Notes: generated by a model not told the origin, from the letters alone. 64,000 bases of DNA from Fragilariopsis cylindrus CCMP1102 (GCA_900095095.1 FMBT01000289.1:806001-870000), one strand, 5' to 3'; shown: positions 47,868 to 59,555, counted from the stretch's first letter. Numbers and translations: made by a program.

Positions 47868-49715
47868 CATAGAAAGAAAGAAATATTCCGTACGAGTACT
47901 ACATGTTATTGATTCATCAATTTTCATTATAGTTTTTTAGTATGCGTCTTGTGACAAAATAATAATGAATGCATTGTTGTTCATCTGCAAATTATTTTGT
48001 TCTCTTTTGGCATGTATTGATTCAATTCCTTTCTCTAATATTTTTTCCTTCTTCTATAATCTTTTTTTGGTTACTAGGAGGAAGGGGCACCCGAAGACGA
48101 AAGCAAGATGACTCGATTTGCAGAAGGAACCAAAACAGGCAAAAAAACAACGAACAAAGTCAAGAAAGCAATTTTGGCCAGAGACCATAGCTTGGGAAGA
48201 GAGTACCTAGGCTCAGACGAGGCCATATCTATAAACGACTTTACTTGGCAAGATCCGTTCAAAGATGGGAAAAGGGATACATCCATGGGCTCAGTAACCG
48301 CCCCTCCTCAACATCTTCCTTCTACTGGACCAACCGCAAACGCAGCTTTATTAGGTCACCACGGGAGAAATAATAGTCAGGGGAGTGTTGGCATGCCACC
48401 ACCATATATGCATGGCGGTCCAGGTCCGAATCAACTACCATCGATGCCTCCTCCAGATTATTATGGAAGAGTGACAAGTGGTGAGCCAAGACGAGAATAT
48501 TCCAATGGTAGTCTAGGGAGTTGGGGTGCAGTACCTTATCCACCACCACCGGCAGGACCGCCTATGCATCAGAGATCAGGAAGTTGGACTCACCAACTAC
48601 CACCACAATCACCACAACATGGTGGTCATCACCAACGATCGGGGAGCTGGGGTGGTGGAGGGGTGGGAGGAGGAGGAGGACGCGTGAATTCATTATCCTT
48701 CAATCCACTTGCGGGAGCAAATGTCTCACGACCAGCTGACTACCAAGCCTTTGAAAATAGTCGATCGGGATCGGGGTATTGGGGTGAGCAAATGTTACCA
48801 CCGGGGACGCATAGTCATCCACCGCAACCGCCACCACCAGGGGCATACGGTGGGTACAATATGAGTGGCGGATCGATAGGGCACCACGGGCCACCACCGC
48901 AAGCCACATACCGACAAAGTCCGCCTTCATTGCACAGTACTCCAAGTCCACCATACAATGTCATGAATATTGCCAAAACGTGGTCTGGTGGTGGAGGAGA
49001 AGGTCAAAGCACTTGGTCTGGAGACCATGCACCGCCACCCTATATGGGCAATCCACAATTCGATGGACAACCACGTCCCGTTCCTGGTGCCGATTCGAGT
49101 CCTTCACGAGATAGCGCTGATAAGAATAATAGTAATCATATACCTCGTCCAACAATAGTGAAGAGGGACACATCAAATCAAAATGAAAACTACGAAACAA
49201 AGCCACACATTAAGAGAGCAGCTTTGAATCGGGATCAAAGCGCAACCTCTAATCGACTCAAGGAAGAATGCATGCCAGGTTATTTCGACAAGGAAATACT
49301 CAACAAGGAAATGCAAACTCTACAGGAAGACACTGAACAGATTCGTTTGAGCCCTGTACCTGATTCTTACGTACAAACACTAGAAAATTCTAAGCCTCAA
49401 CCGTTTTCACAAGACGGACGTGTTAGCACAATGGATGCTATAGTGAATGACCTTATGGCCAAACCATCACCATTGTTGGGTGGGGATCGTATGAGTACAA
49501 TTGATGTACTGGAGGGACTTGTAGATGAGGACTACTCCGATCCGTTTGGCGAGACAAAAAACACCGATGATGGTCGTGGTAATTATATTGATAATCAAAA
49601 GCAAAATACGTCATCGACATCCATTCCAAAACCAAGCTCATTGACACAAGCAAATCGATTAACAACACAAGATTTATTTCGAATTGCTGATGCGACTGAT
49701 CCATTGCCGATGTAA
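47015..49715 (+). CDS. DUF6824-domain protein, two exons
   Basis: Exons 47015-47803 and 48078-49715 (phase 0), giving 808 residues. An acidic, Asp/Glu-rich N terminus (1-140) leads into a DUF6824 domain at about 158-258: DVMYGRGGGTNHHKGN, a Tyr-rich helix, KPLVALEIIRIW, GRFLK, and WEDVGDKKAREKTSQALRE. The family is highly multiplied in diatoms and has no assigned biochemical function; the charged helices and repeated presence beside low-complexity tails have led to proposals of nucleic-acid binding, which is inference. The rest is Pro/Gly/His/Ser-rich and disordered, with repeated motifs of the type R-x-S-T-x-D (RVSTMDAI, RMSTIDVL, RLTTQDLF) at the C terminus that look like short linear docking or phosphorylation sites. 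Confidence 0.85.
47836..47870. repeat. Intronic (TA)n microsatellite in DUF6824 gene
   Basis: TA-rich run interrupted once by GTA, inside the intron 47804-48077. Confidence 0.85.
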
Positions 49716-50295
49716 AAAAATTTAGGATCGACATTATTACTTATAAAACAAATTGGCTCTGTTCTTTCCAGTACTATACTTATTTCTCCGCTAGTTAGAG
49801 GAAAGCAGTGATACACTCAATATAATTTTCGTTTTTCACTCGGGTAAATAATTTCTACTATGCTAGTTGTTGGTTCTATTGCGCATGAAAAAAAAAGTCT
49901 GAATCTTGTTTCTGTTCCACAAATCTTTATCTCGTCAGCAGCATTTAGATGATACTTCCTTGAATTGAGTTATACGCTAGAATTGTGATTGCCTTCTCTT
50001 CCACGTCTGTCAATATGGTAGCAATATTTGACAGAAACCAATCACTTATTGGACTAAACATACGGGATGTTCTACTTCTCTTTTGTTTTCGTGCTCCATA
50101 CCTTCCCCGCCAGAGATAGATGCAGTCGACGTGCTTAGTCTCTCAGGTTGCTTCCCTACTAGATGATGTTTGTTTCGTCGTTGACCTATCATTGTATCGG
50201 TAGTAGAGTGTACCGGAAGACGTGACTTGTCAGCCCCAAAGACGTCCGGATTATGCTGGTTGTCATCATAATGGCCCTGATCATCTCCTCGGTCG
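49716..50295. other. Convergent spacer between DUF6824 and CaMKK-like genes
   Basis: Includes an open minus frame (50309-50046) with acidic, protein-like composition that overlaps the kinase stop in another frame. It may be an alternative C terminus or chance; see findings. Nothing else is recognised. Confidence 0.45.
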
Positions 50296-52711
50296 TCATC
50301 TTCTTCCAATTTTTGAAGGTTCTTCTTCTGTCATTTTCCCTCCAGATAAAATGCCAGAATATAGTCGACTAAAACAAGTATCTGTTACTGAACCATTGTC
50401 GTTTTCGCATATATCAGACTCGTCAGAAAAAGGGTTAGAATGGACCGAATCACCCGATTCTTGTCGACTAAAATAAACTACATTATGATCGCATTTCTTT
50501 TTGCTGTTGCTGTCGATGTTAACAATGTTATCATCTTCCTTCGAGTCTATGCCGCTATTGTTGCAGTTTCTGTTGGGATGTTCATCTTTTGAATTAGTAC
50601 TTGATCCCATAGAAGGCATGGAAGGCATACGTGCCCTCAAATTATCTCGGGTATGAGCCAGTCCCTCTGAAATTTTCTTCCCTGCACTTCGTAAAACTTG
50701 TACGGGGACGCTAGTAACAGTTCTAAATGCCATTCTAATGTCATCTTCGCTAATATCAATTACCGGTCGTGAAGTTTGAAATTCAGCGCCGAGTTCTCGA
50801 ATACGCTGTTCTCGCGCATTTTGCAAGAAAGGATGATGAAGACAATCTCCAACACCAGCCCTGCAATTTGGATCCTTTTCCAAACAGCATTTCAATAAGT
50901 CTATCAATGTATCACTGAGTCCCAAGTCGGAATATTGGATTTCGGTCTTCGCAATCATCTCAAAAAGGTCAAGGGGAACTGTACTGTAGAATGGGAGCTT
51001 ACCAGTAACAAAAATGTACAGGCATATGCCAGCTGCCCAAATATCCGCTATACGAGTGAGAAATTGCAAAGCAGTGTGAGAAATTGTAAATTATTCCTAG
51101 TGAAATAATGTCTAGGAAAAGCACGTAAAATAAATCAAACGAGAGAAATTGCAATATTTTGTATAGCAAATTTGAAATTTGTACGAAAGGAAAAATAATG
51201 GTAAATTGACATCTGTAATTTCTCACCGGCATATAATGAAAAACCTCGTGAACCGTTACACATTTCAGGAGACCAAAAGCACCAGGTACCTTCAGTCTTT
51301 GACAGTATACCAGAATCTGCCATTGCACCCATATCATAGGCGTTGGAGAAATCCTCTTGACTCAATACGAATGGATTGTGCTCGATTTCGTCTAAGGAAA
51401 TGAATGACGATGATGATGATAGGGGTGGTGAGGAGGAGAACGTGGAAATTTCCTTCATTTTAGAACCATTCTTTCGGATGATGTTCTCTAATTGTGTAGT
51501 TGTTTTAAGATGACGTCGGTGGGGTTGGTGATCTTCCTCGATATGAGTCAGGTACCGCCGAGGTCCGTTCTCAGATTCCTCTTCGAAAATATGCGATACA
51601 CCAAAGTCTCCAATCTTCGCAATTTTTCTGTTACTTAGTAAGATATTCTCAGGCTTTAAATCCCGATGACCTGGTGGGGCATAAAAACAAATAGAAGAGG
51701 GAACAATTATAGGGTTTAGTGCATGTGCATATTACAATAATAACAAAAAGATAAATGTAGTCTCAATCTATACCGGTCAAGCGACTTATAAACATGTCTT
51801 ATACAAAACATACATATGTGATGTTGATGTAGATATGCTAATCCATGTAATATATCGACAAAGTACAATGCTGCGTGTTCTTCGTCGAAATGTCCGTTAA
51901 AAAGGCCATCAATTTTTTTGTGTCTAAGGCTCTCCGATCTCTTGAAAGTTGCAGTATTTTCCTGGTATGTTAATATTTCTCCAAGCGGCATGTATTCTAA
52001 TACCATGTAAAGAATATCTGTTTCAGGTGAATCAATTACCTCATACAGTTGCACTAAGTTGGGATGGGAGAGCTTTTTCATCAACGCGATTTCTCGCTGT
52101 ACCTGCTGGTACGCATTTCTTATTTTAACGGATTTAGTATTCCTATCTCGTTCTATGGTTCGTCTACGCTTAAGATTGGACTTAGAAAGAATCTTCACGG
52201 CTACCAATTGGTCATTGTCTGTTTCTTCGTCACTATCAATATTTTCTGTTGATCTGGAAAATATTTTTAAGTTTGTATAATTATTTTGTCGACGATTCTT
52301 GTACTCGTGTGTTGGAGGTGTACTAAATGCATGTCGAAGACCACGACGAAAACTGTTGTGTTTGCCACCATCGTTCTCTGTAGATTCGTCAGCAGTAAAT
52401 TTATTAAAAATGGAGCTACGTGCTGGTTCAGAGGTATTTTTTCTGCGCTGCGGCGAAGTTTGGACACTGTTGTGACATGAGCTCGAGTTTGAGCTATTAC
52501 AGCCACTTAGTTTGCGTTTTGCCAACCGAACTGTACCAAAATTTCCCCGGCCTAGAATTCCAGGAATAAACACAAGATTTTCCACCTTGATGACGTTCAT
52601 CTCTTCATCAAATTCTTCAGTGGGAGTTGGAGTTTTGTCGTCGTTGAATTCTTCGGATAACATTTTTTGATCCCAACCATCATCGCCTTGATGTTTGTTG
52701 GCAGAAATCAT
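50296..52711 (-). CDS. CaMKK-like serine/threonine protein kinase, three exons
   Basis: Minus-strand exons 52711-51814, 51670-51227 and 51047-50296 (phases 1 and 1), giving 697 residues. The kinase has GRGNFGTV, VAVKIL, HPNLVQLYEVIDSP, CHRDLKPENILL (split by the first intron at I-C), GDFGVSH, EGTWCFWSPEM in the activation segment, ADIWAAGICLYIFVTGKLPF and RAGVGDCLHHPFL. The VIDSP and SVPLDLF-type P+1 blocks and GKLPF match CaMKK/SnRK-activating kinases, which phosphorylate AMPK/SnRK or CaMK activation loops. A long insert follows the ATP Lys, and about 75 Ser/Thr-rich residues separate DFG from the TWCFWSPE motif, unusually far. No clear calmodulin helix is visible. LKB1-like kinases are the main alternative. 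Confidence 0.82.
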
Positions 52712-53056
52712 TTTAGGTGCTTGTCAGTTCCCGCACAGTGTTGTTTGTCTAGCGTTGGGTCGATCAACGAGCCAGTAAGTTAGTCAGTAAGTAAGTTTCA
52801 ACAACACCACACTTCTATTGCGAATTAAGAAAAATAAATACTTGTTTAATTGTTCTTCTTGGATCTTCTTGATGCCTATTTTGAAGCGCGACTCGACTCA
52901 ATATATTATGCCTAGTTATTTTTTGGCATTATTTAGTGTTTTGTGTTGAAAATCCTATATTTATGACCCCTGACTCGAAAGGGATCAACCACAATAGATC
53001 TTCGAATCTTGTAGTTTTGAGCCATCATACATACTTCTTCTCATACTGTATTCAAT
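52712..53056. promoter_or_regulatory. Divergent promoter region, CaMKK-like / cupin
   Basis: 345 bp between divergent ATGs. A TACTGTA motif at 53044-53050 ends 6 bp before the cupin ATG. Repeated AGTTAGTCAGTAAGT-like steps lie near 52770-52798. Confidence 0.4.
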
Positions 53057-53560
53057 ATGGACAAGCTTATCACGGTTGTGCCACCAAAAGATGTCACAGA
53101 CGAGTACAAGACGGAAGCGAAATCGTGGACAAAATGGGATTCCAAATCTCGTAAGAAATTTCCATACAAGTACGCGGCAGAAGAAAGAATCTTCATGCTC
53201 GAAGGCCAGGCTGAACTAACACCCGATGATGGATCCCCAATGGTAACGATCTCAAAAGGCGATCAGGTGATCATTCAGAAGGGGTTTGAGTGCAAGTGGA
53301 AGGTAACAAAGCGAATTAAGAAGTACTACACTGTTATTATGGAAGAGGGTGCACCGGAGCCGCCGGCGATTGCGTGTGACGTCTGTAGCGAAGACTGCGT
53401 TGCCGAGTCTTACTTTGTGGCCAAGGAAGAACAAGATATTTGTCCAAAATGTTTCAATAAGGAGAAAAAGAAATATGCGGGTGCCGAGCATCAGAAGGAG
53501 GGTGTAAAGTGGATCGATCCTGAAGAAAAACCGAAGAAAAAGAGGAAGACTAAGAAATAA
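53057..53560 (+). CDS. Cupin-domain protein with C-terminal four-cysteine motif
   Basis: Single exon, 167 residues. Residues about 20-100 form a small cupin of the Cupin_3 (DUF861, ureidoglycine aminohydrolase/EutQ-like) kind: KFPYKYAAEERIFMLEGQAELT, then GDQVIIQKGFECKWKV. The usual His ligand positions are poorly filled (Glu and Lys appear instead), so metal binding in the barrel is doubtful. After a Pro-rich link come C-D-V-C-x3-C and, about 19 residues later, C-P-K-C, a possible zinc-binding knuckle. The last 10 residues (KPKKKRKTKK) form a nuclear-localisation-like tail. I can say what the parts look like, but I know no protein with this combination and give no enzyme activity. Confidence 0.7.
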   Translation: MDKLITVVPPKDVTDEYKTEAKSWTKWDSKSRKKFPYKYAAEERIFMLEGQAELTPDDGSPMVTISKGDQVIIQKGFECKWKVTKRIKKYYTVIMEEGAPEPPAIACDVCSEDCVAESYFVAKEEQDICPKCFNKEKKKYAGAEHQKEGVKWIDPEEKPKKKRKTKK

Positions 53561-53851
53561 GGATGATGATGAGTCTTGTTACGTTTATTATTAGTTTACC
53601 AGTATTAAGAGTTTGTAGTAATTGATGTGAAACGATTGATACAATTGCGCAACGTACGAATGGTAGTAACCGAATAACTTCCGTGATAGTAAGAAGACAA
53701 TGCAACCTAGTCCTCCCTCCGCACTTATCAATGTTTCTCTCCTATCACAAAATAAGTGTCTGATAATAATCGTACCTAAAATCTAGACAGCATTACTACA
53801 ATGATAGCGTTCCTAATTTATATTCAGATCTAAAATTTTCTGCATAATACT

Positions 53852-56444
53852 CTATCGTTTTTGCGCGAATGCTTCTTCCAGCCTCAAAGAAGTCTTATCT
53901 GCGAAGAAACGAACATCTCTATCAGGATCATCGTGCAATAACATCAATACGGGATGTATCTGTTGATCGTACACATTGGGGTCACATATGGTGCCCATCT
54001 CTCCCAAAGCCTGAGCGACATTGAATCGTATGTTGGCCACAGTGTCAGTTGCCATCTCTAATATGAGTGGCAGTACTTCAGTTTGTGCAATCGCAGGATC
54101 CATTTCAACAGCCATCCTACCACAGGCTTGGACAGCTGTTAAACGTCTCAGATATGACGAGTTTTGACGGATTTCGTCAATAGATGGGAGTAAATGATCA
54201 CATGCCCAATCTGTCCCAAAGAGAGCGGTCAATTCCTTGATATTCCTCGTAGCAGCATCTCGAATAGTCGCAATATCATCCCCCAACCAGTTGACACATA
54301 TGGAAGATAGTTTATCAGTAAAAAAGTCTTTTCCTAATTGCTCCGCCAGTAAAGGAGTTTGCTGAATTATAGCCAACCGGATTCTGAAAAAGCGGATCAA
54401 CGAGCAATTACGAGCAATTGGTTAATCTTAAGATTGTGGAATAGAATAAACAAGACAGGCATTTCAGTTCGACGCTTAAAAGTTGACGTACCTCCATTTC
54501 CCATCTTGTGCCAAGTCAAGAATAGCCGGTAACAGTGATTGTGATAGCAGATCGACTCCGATAACCTTATTGAGGCTTTCCAGGGAAGATATCAGATTAA
54601 GACGTACTTCGGAGGCTGCATCCCGTAATAGAAGCAAGATTGGTGGAACTAAATGTGTGATGGTCGCATCCCTTCCTAGAATCGGTGCAAGTTCGGTAGC
54701 AACCATGGCTAGAGCAGCTCGTACATGCTCGCTGTCATCTTCAGTCATGAGAGTGACTCGTTTGACTAATCGTTCAGCGGCCGCTACTCGTTCTCCAGTA
54801 AAATTAGCAGCAGCTGATACATCGTCGTCCCCTTCAGCTCCAACTGCCGTCATCGGTAGAATCATAGATTCGCACCCCTGAGCGACTTTTGCCAAGTTAA
54901 AGGTTGCAGCAGTTCGTACTTCAGCTTCTGGATCTTGAAGCAATTTTTCATAAGCAGGAATTAATGCATCCATGGCTCCCGGTATTGGATTGTATGCATT
55001 GATAACATCGGCAAATTTGGCTGCGGCTGTCCATCTAACCCTCCATGATCGATCATCTATTGTAGCTACAATTAAAGGTAATAGACGCTGAATCAAAGTC
55101 TTTTCGTGGTCATTCAAGGGAGGACCTTCGCCATTCGTATCGACATCAGTTACTAAATTCCCCATTACACGACCGAATACGACACAGTTTTCTGTCGTTT
55201 GCAGTCTAACGGAGTCCTTTTTGTATGCAAAACCGACATTATGATGATATTTTTTGTGTGAAGTTTTTACAGAAGTATTTCAAGCAACACAACAGTCAGA
55301 AGTTATAGGAATATATATATATATATAGTGCGTGTACAATACATACATAAATACATAAACTGAAAGTACAGCAGCAATACACATCATTATTATCGAGATA
55401 GAAATTAAACTTAAACTTACTGGCTGTTCATTCGATGAAAGTGTTTCGTACAGTGGGATTAAAATTGTCGTTACCACTCCTCCTTCTTCTAAGCTACACC
55501 GTCCCGCCACCTGAACAACATTTTCTACCATTATTCCAAGGTTTTGTGCCGCCACTCTTCTTACCATGGGTGTATCGTCTTGACATAATTCTGCAAATAA
55601 TTTCAAATGTTCTTCTTGTTGAGTCTGTGTTAGTCGAGGATATGCATTAGCTATGAGACCTGCTGAGGAAATTCGTGCCGTAAACCACTCCTTACGAGCT
55701 AGTCGTGTCAACATGGATGCATATTTGTCTTGAAAAATTTCATCGGGTAAAGCTGATGCTATCAGTGATGCACTCGCCGTGGCGGCGTCTCGGACGGTAT
55801 TTTCTTCAACCATCAAAAGTAATTCTATGGGTGGCAAAAGTGATTGGGCGTAACTACCACCACCAACAGAAGGAATCATTTTCCCGAGAGAATTTGCTAG
55901 AGCTAACAAAACTTCGTCTTCGTCATCGACCCCATCTGTCAAGAATGGTAACAGTTCCTTTTACATTAAAAATTATCATTTGTTCCAAAAAACATAGAAC
56001 ACAAAAGAATTTAGATATGATACGATATGATAGGACAAATTTAAACGATGTATCATGGAGAGACTTTTTTTGGCATGATACAACACAACCTCTGGAATCA
56101 ATTCTACGTTCCACCAAATAGAAGTATTTTCTAAGCATAATAAAAAGTAAATAAAAACACATGAGATGAATCCCCCAACTAAATAAGTATAATATACCAC
56201 CCACCTCTCTTGTCCGTTGTTCACCCAAAACCGTCGCCACAGCCTCTAATCGATTGGCAGCTGCTACACGAGCTGAAACATCATCTCCTCGAAACATATC
56301 AATCGCTTGTCGAGCCTCCTCCTCTTCTGCTATTTCCATTTTCTTATAATTCATATTTCCAGATGGAGATGGTGGATGAGATGGTTTGATGATCTCCCTA
56401 GGTCCTCCATCGATCGGATCAATATCCATCGGTTGGGTATTCAT
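53852..56444 (-). CDS. Protein phosphatase 2A 65-kDa regulatory subunit A (HEAT-repeat scaffold), four exons
   Basis: Minus-strand exons 56444-56205, 55957-55421, 55216-54492 and 54383-53852 (phases 0, 0, 2), giving 677 residues. HEAT repeats run through the protein; family blocks include the repeat-2 equivalent RTREELLPFLTD, DSVRLQTTENCVVFG, SWRVRWTAAAKFADV, and DNVANIRFN-like TVANIRFNVAQALGEM near the end. Subunit A is the horseshoe scaffold that joins the catalytic C subunit to a B subunit. It is longer than the usual ~590 because of an N-terminal disordered extension (1-65) and an insert with GAEGDDDVSAA in the middle repeats. The boundary block RTRE/ELLPFLTD is split exactly at an intron. 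A TACAGTA motif begins 7 bp upstream of the start. Confidence 0.93.
55311..55327. repeat. Intronic (TA)n microsatellite in PP2A-A gene
   Basis: A run of about eight TA dinucleotides inside the second intron (55217-55420). Confidence 0.8.
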
Positions 56445-57541
56445 GATATGTACAGTAGAATTTTCTTTATTGAATACACTAACTGATTGATTGATGGTGT
56501 GTGATTCGTTTGTGCAATATAGAACTAATATATTGATCGTCGTTGGAAATTAAGACTTCCAAACTTCAATCGAACTTTACAATTCCTTTAAGGGAAATTC
56601 TCGAAACGAAAGAATAGTACTAGTTTTTGATGGTGTCTTTGCTTTGCCTTGGTTGGGGTTTTGTTCGTTTTATAATAATGACGATGACAACTTTGAAACT
56701 GCATTGAAACTTTTATTAGTACATCTCGGCATCTTCGAATGCTAAAAAATAAAAAATGCATCTCGATCATAAAATTCGAAAATGAATTCGGGGGAGGGGG
56801 GGGGTCTGAAATCGCCTTATGATAAAAATGATAGTTAAGTAAGTTAGTCAAAAGCGTTTCAATTATAATACTTCGTAGGTTTGAATTGAAAAAGAGGCAG
56901 ATTTTTGAAATTTCGACAATAATCGATTTGATACTAGTACTACTGTAGTTAGTACACAACTATTTTTAATGTCATATTCTACTACTGTAAATAAATAAGA
57001 AGCAGATTTTAGCGGTGTAGAGGGCATTACCGGTATGCCTTACTTTTATTTGATATCTCATGATCTTCAAATGTTTCACACACCTACCTATCTACACCCT
57101 TGAGGTTTGAAGCAGTAATTTTTCTTTCATCCCATCCCCCTTCTTGGCTAAAGAACGCAACAACAAAAATTGTCAAAAAGAAAGAGAGAATGAATATTAA
57201 TATCATCAAGAGAGCTGTATTTATTATTGTTAATTATCTATATATCTCCACTACTTTGTTGGTTTTGTTTGTAATCTAGGATATGATTATGCAGTAGGTT
57301 AATTATTTATATGAGATTTTTTACAATTTATTAAGCCTATAGGTAATCATACACTAAGCCTGTATATAATCTTTTGGTAGCTCAAAGAAAATCGGAGACA
57401 AAGTAAATAAAACAGTCCAAATTCTGCATTGATTTCACCCATATAACTTATGTATGCAGCATCCTTTACAAAATAGAAAGACTTATCTAAAAAGTCGAAA
57501 CATGGAGAAGAAAGAAACAAATCATTCGTGTTGTTTGTTTC
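56445..57541. other. Intergenic region between PP2A-A and Tim21 genes
   Basis: Palindromic motifs at 56451-56457, 56942-56948 and 56984-56990. A 124-codon minus frame (56588-56959) runs through a G-rich segment but lacks features and was rejected. No gene is seen. Confidence 0.5.
56451..56457. promoter_or_regulatory. TACAGTA palindromic motif at PP2A-A start
   Basis: 7 bp upstream of the minus-strand ATG at 56444. Either the transcript starts inside it or the motif lies in the 5' UTR; function is inferred. Confidence 0.3.
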
Positions 57542-58312
57542 CTAGTTGCTATTTCCTCCTAGCAATTTTTTCATAGCTTCCGCCGACTCCTGATTATTAC
57601 CAGACATACGCTTTGCAGTTAATGCCGCTCTATTATCTACCACTGTAATAACACGTCCCGATTTCTTATCTTGGACTAAGATATAGACAAATTCGCCAGA
57701 TGACATTTCATTGGAGACTTCGGCGAAACAAAATGCCGATGCGAATTGTCCCTCCATATTAAACCGTACACGTGTCCGTTTCGATCCATCCTCTTCATTA
57801 TTGTATTGAGTGTGTTCGATGAAGTTTCGACGTCCTTCTCGGTGTCCACCATGATCCTTGCCGTAAAATTTGATTGATGAGTCACCGTATTTAAGTTTCA
57901 CTTGAGAATTATCCCTGATAGTCTTGCAAGCCTTGCTAAAGACAGTATTGGGACTCATCTTGGTTGGAATCAATTCCTTTCCAATATAGTATGCGCATAC
58001 ACTTGCGAATGCGAATATTCCAGCCCACATTGTTAAACGGCTAGCCGCCGCGACTTTTTCGCCTGGTGTCAATACAAGCTCTGATGTTTCGGTATCAGCA
58101 TCGGCAGTGTCATTATTCTTTTTTGTTGTTTCTTCTTTGGCCTTATTACTCAAAGAACGTAAGCCTATTGTTGACGATAGCGGCGATAAAATTTGCTTTG
58201 ATAAGTTGTGGTTCTGTCGAAACAATGAAAATGCATGTCTATTAGCATAAGACGTAGATTGTTGGTGCCGAGAAATCTGTCGGAGACATGAGGTGGTAGC
58301 TTGACGTAACAT
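57542..58312 (-). CDS. TIM21: Mitochondrial inner-membrane translocase subunit Tim21
   Basis: Single exon, 256 residues from the ATG at 58312; a longer frame starts only at TTG. Tim21 tethers the TIM23 presequence translocase to the TOM complex and respiratory supercomplexes. The N-terminal ~60 residues (MLRQATTSCLRQISRHQQ and on) are Arg/Gln-rich without acids, a presequence. A single transmembrane helix lies at about 98-122 (WAGIFAFASVCAYYIGKELI). The intermembrane-space domain follows: VFSKACKTIRDNSQVKLKYGDSSIKFYGKD, R-R-N-F-I, and TRVRFNMEGQFASAFCFAEV with a C-terminal strand. Length and order match the family. Confidence 0.93.
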   Translation of the reverse strand: MLRQATTSCLRQISRHQQSTSYANRHAFSLFRQNHNLSKQILSPLSSTIGLRSLSNKAKEETTKKNNDTADADTETSELVLTPGEKVAAASRLTMWAGIFAFASVCAYYIGKELIPTKMSPNTVFSKACKTIRDNSQVKLKYGDSSIKFYGKDHGGHREGRRNFIEHTQYNNEEDGSKRTRVRFNMEGQFASAFCFAEVSNEMSSGEFVYILVQDKKSGRVITVVDNRAALTAKRMSGNNQESAEAMKKLLGGNSN

Positions 58313-58705
58313 ATTGGATATCGGCCGAGTAGGCAAGATGTAGGTGATATTGTGTGTGCTGTTGTGGAATGTGATGTTTGCTGAACAAGCTACTGGCGTA
58401 ATATTGTTGATTGTCGCTCAATGCGTTTGTTTGTTTGTTCAAGGGCTAAGCATAATCGAGCAAGAAGAAGGGTGGTACAGAGAGATGTGGTAAACGCCTA
58501 ATAAAGTTTCCTCCTAGCCTGGGCTGGCCCTGGTGGTACTATATCGTTTTGTTAAAAACTAAATATGTTCCCTCAGAGATGTCCTATCTTCATTCTAATA
58601 TATTATCTTGTTACATCGGATCAAACTGACAAAGTTTAAAAGTGTGTTAGGTATATTAGGTGAACTATGATTAATGGAAATAATACGCCTTATTAGATCT
58701 TCTGA
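58313..58705. promoter_or_regulatory. Divergent promoter region, Tim21 / NAD(P)HX epimerase
   Basis: 393 bp between divergent ATGs. I see no TACTGTA motif and no TATA-like box that stands out. Confidence 0.4.
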
Positions 58706-59523
58706 ATGACGCGACAACGATCAATAAACTATAGAAACATAACCGTTACCAATAGATGGTGGCTAACTATTTTTCTTTTTAGTGGTCGTGTCTTACTACA
58801 TGATATTATTTCTGGACGGGCCTTTCGAGTATCTTTATCACCATCATCGTCACAGTCACAGTCATCGTCACCATCATTTTCGATTCAGTCTCTCCATTTG
58901 GTCGCTGGTAGTACATGCTCGTCAGATATTATTCCAACAATCAAGTCGCCGGCACCCTTTAGACTGTTTTCATCATCGTCATCATCGTCATCGTCATCGT
59001 CATCGTCATCTCCGGAGTATTCTGCTACAAGTGGCCATAACAATAATACTCGTGAGACATCTACCATGGCAACTGGATATCTCAATGCGGTTGATGCTGC
59101 TGCATTGGACGTCGAACTTATGTCAACTCCCGGATTTTCACTAGAACAGCTAATGGAACTAGCTGGATTGGCTGTAGCAGAAGCAGTTTATCAGGGAATA
59201 CCATCATTATCAGATAGCACTAAAAAACGAAAGATCCTTATCGTATGTGGACCGGGTAACAATGGAGGCGACGGTTTAGTTGCAGCGAGGCATTTATATT
59301 TTTTTAGCCACTACGACTGCGTAATCGTTTATCCTAAACGATCCAAAAAAGATCACTTTTTTAATCTTGTTAAGCAATGCGAGGATGTTGACATACCTAT
59401 TTTAGATGAAATGCCGACCGACATTGATTCATACGATGCTATAGTTGATGCTATTTTTGGTTTTAGTTTTCAAGGTGAGCCGCGTGAACCATTCGCAAGC
59501 ATCCTTCATCAACTCATAGACGT

Positions 59524-59555
<32 letters not shown>

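Noticed and set aside
56588-56959. 124-codon minus frame downstream of the Tim21 gene
   Set aside because: Contains a poly-Pro run from a G-rich stretch and otherwise random-looking sequence; no homology signs.
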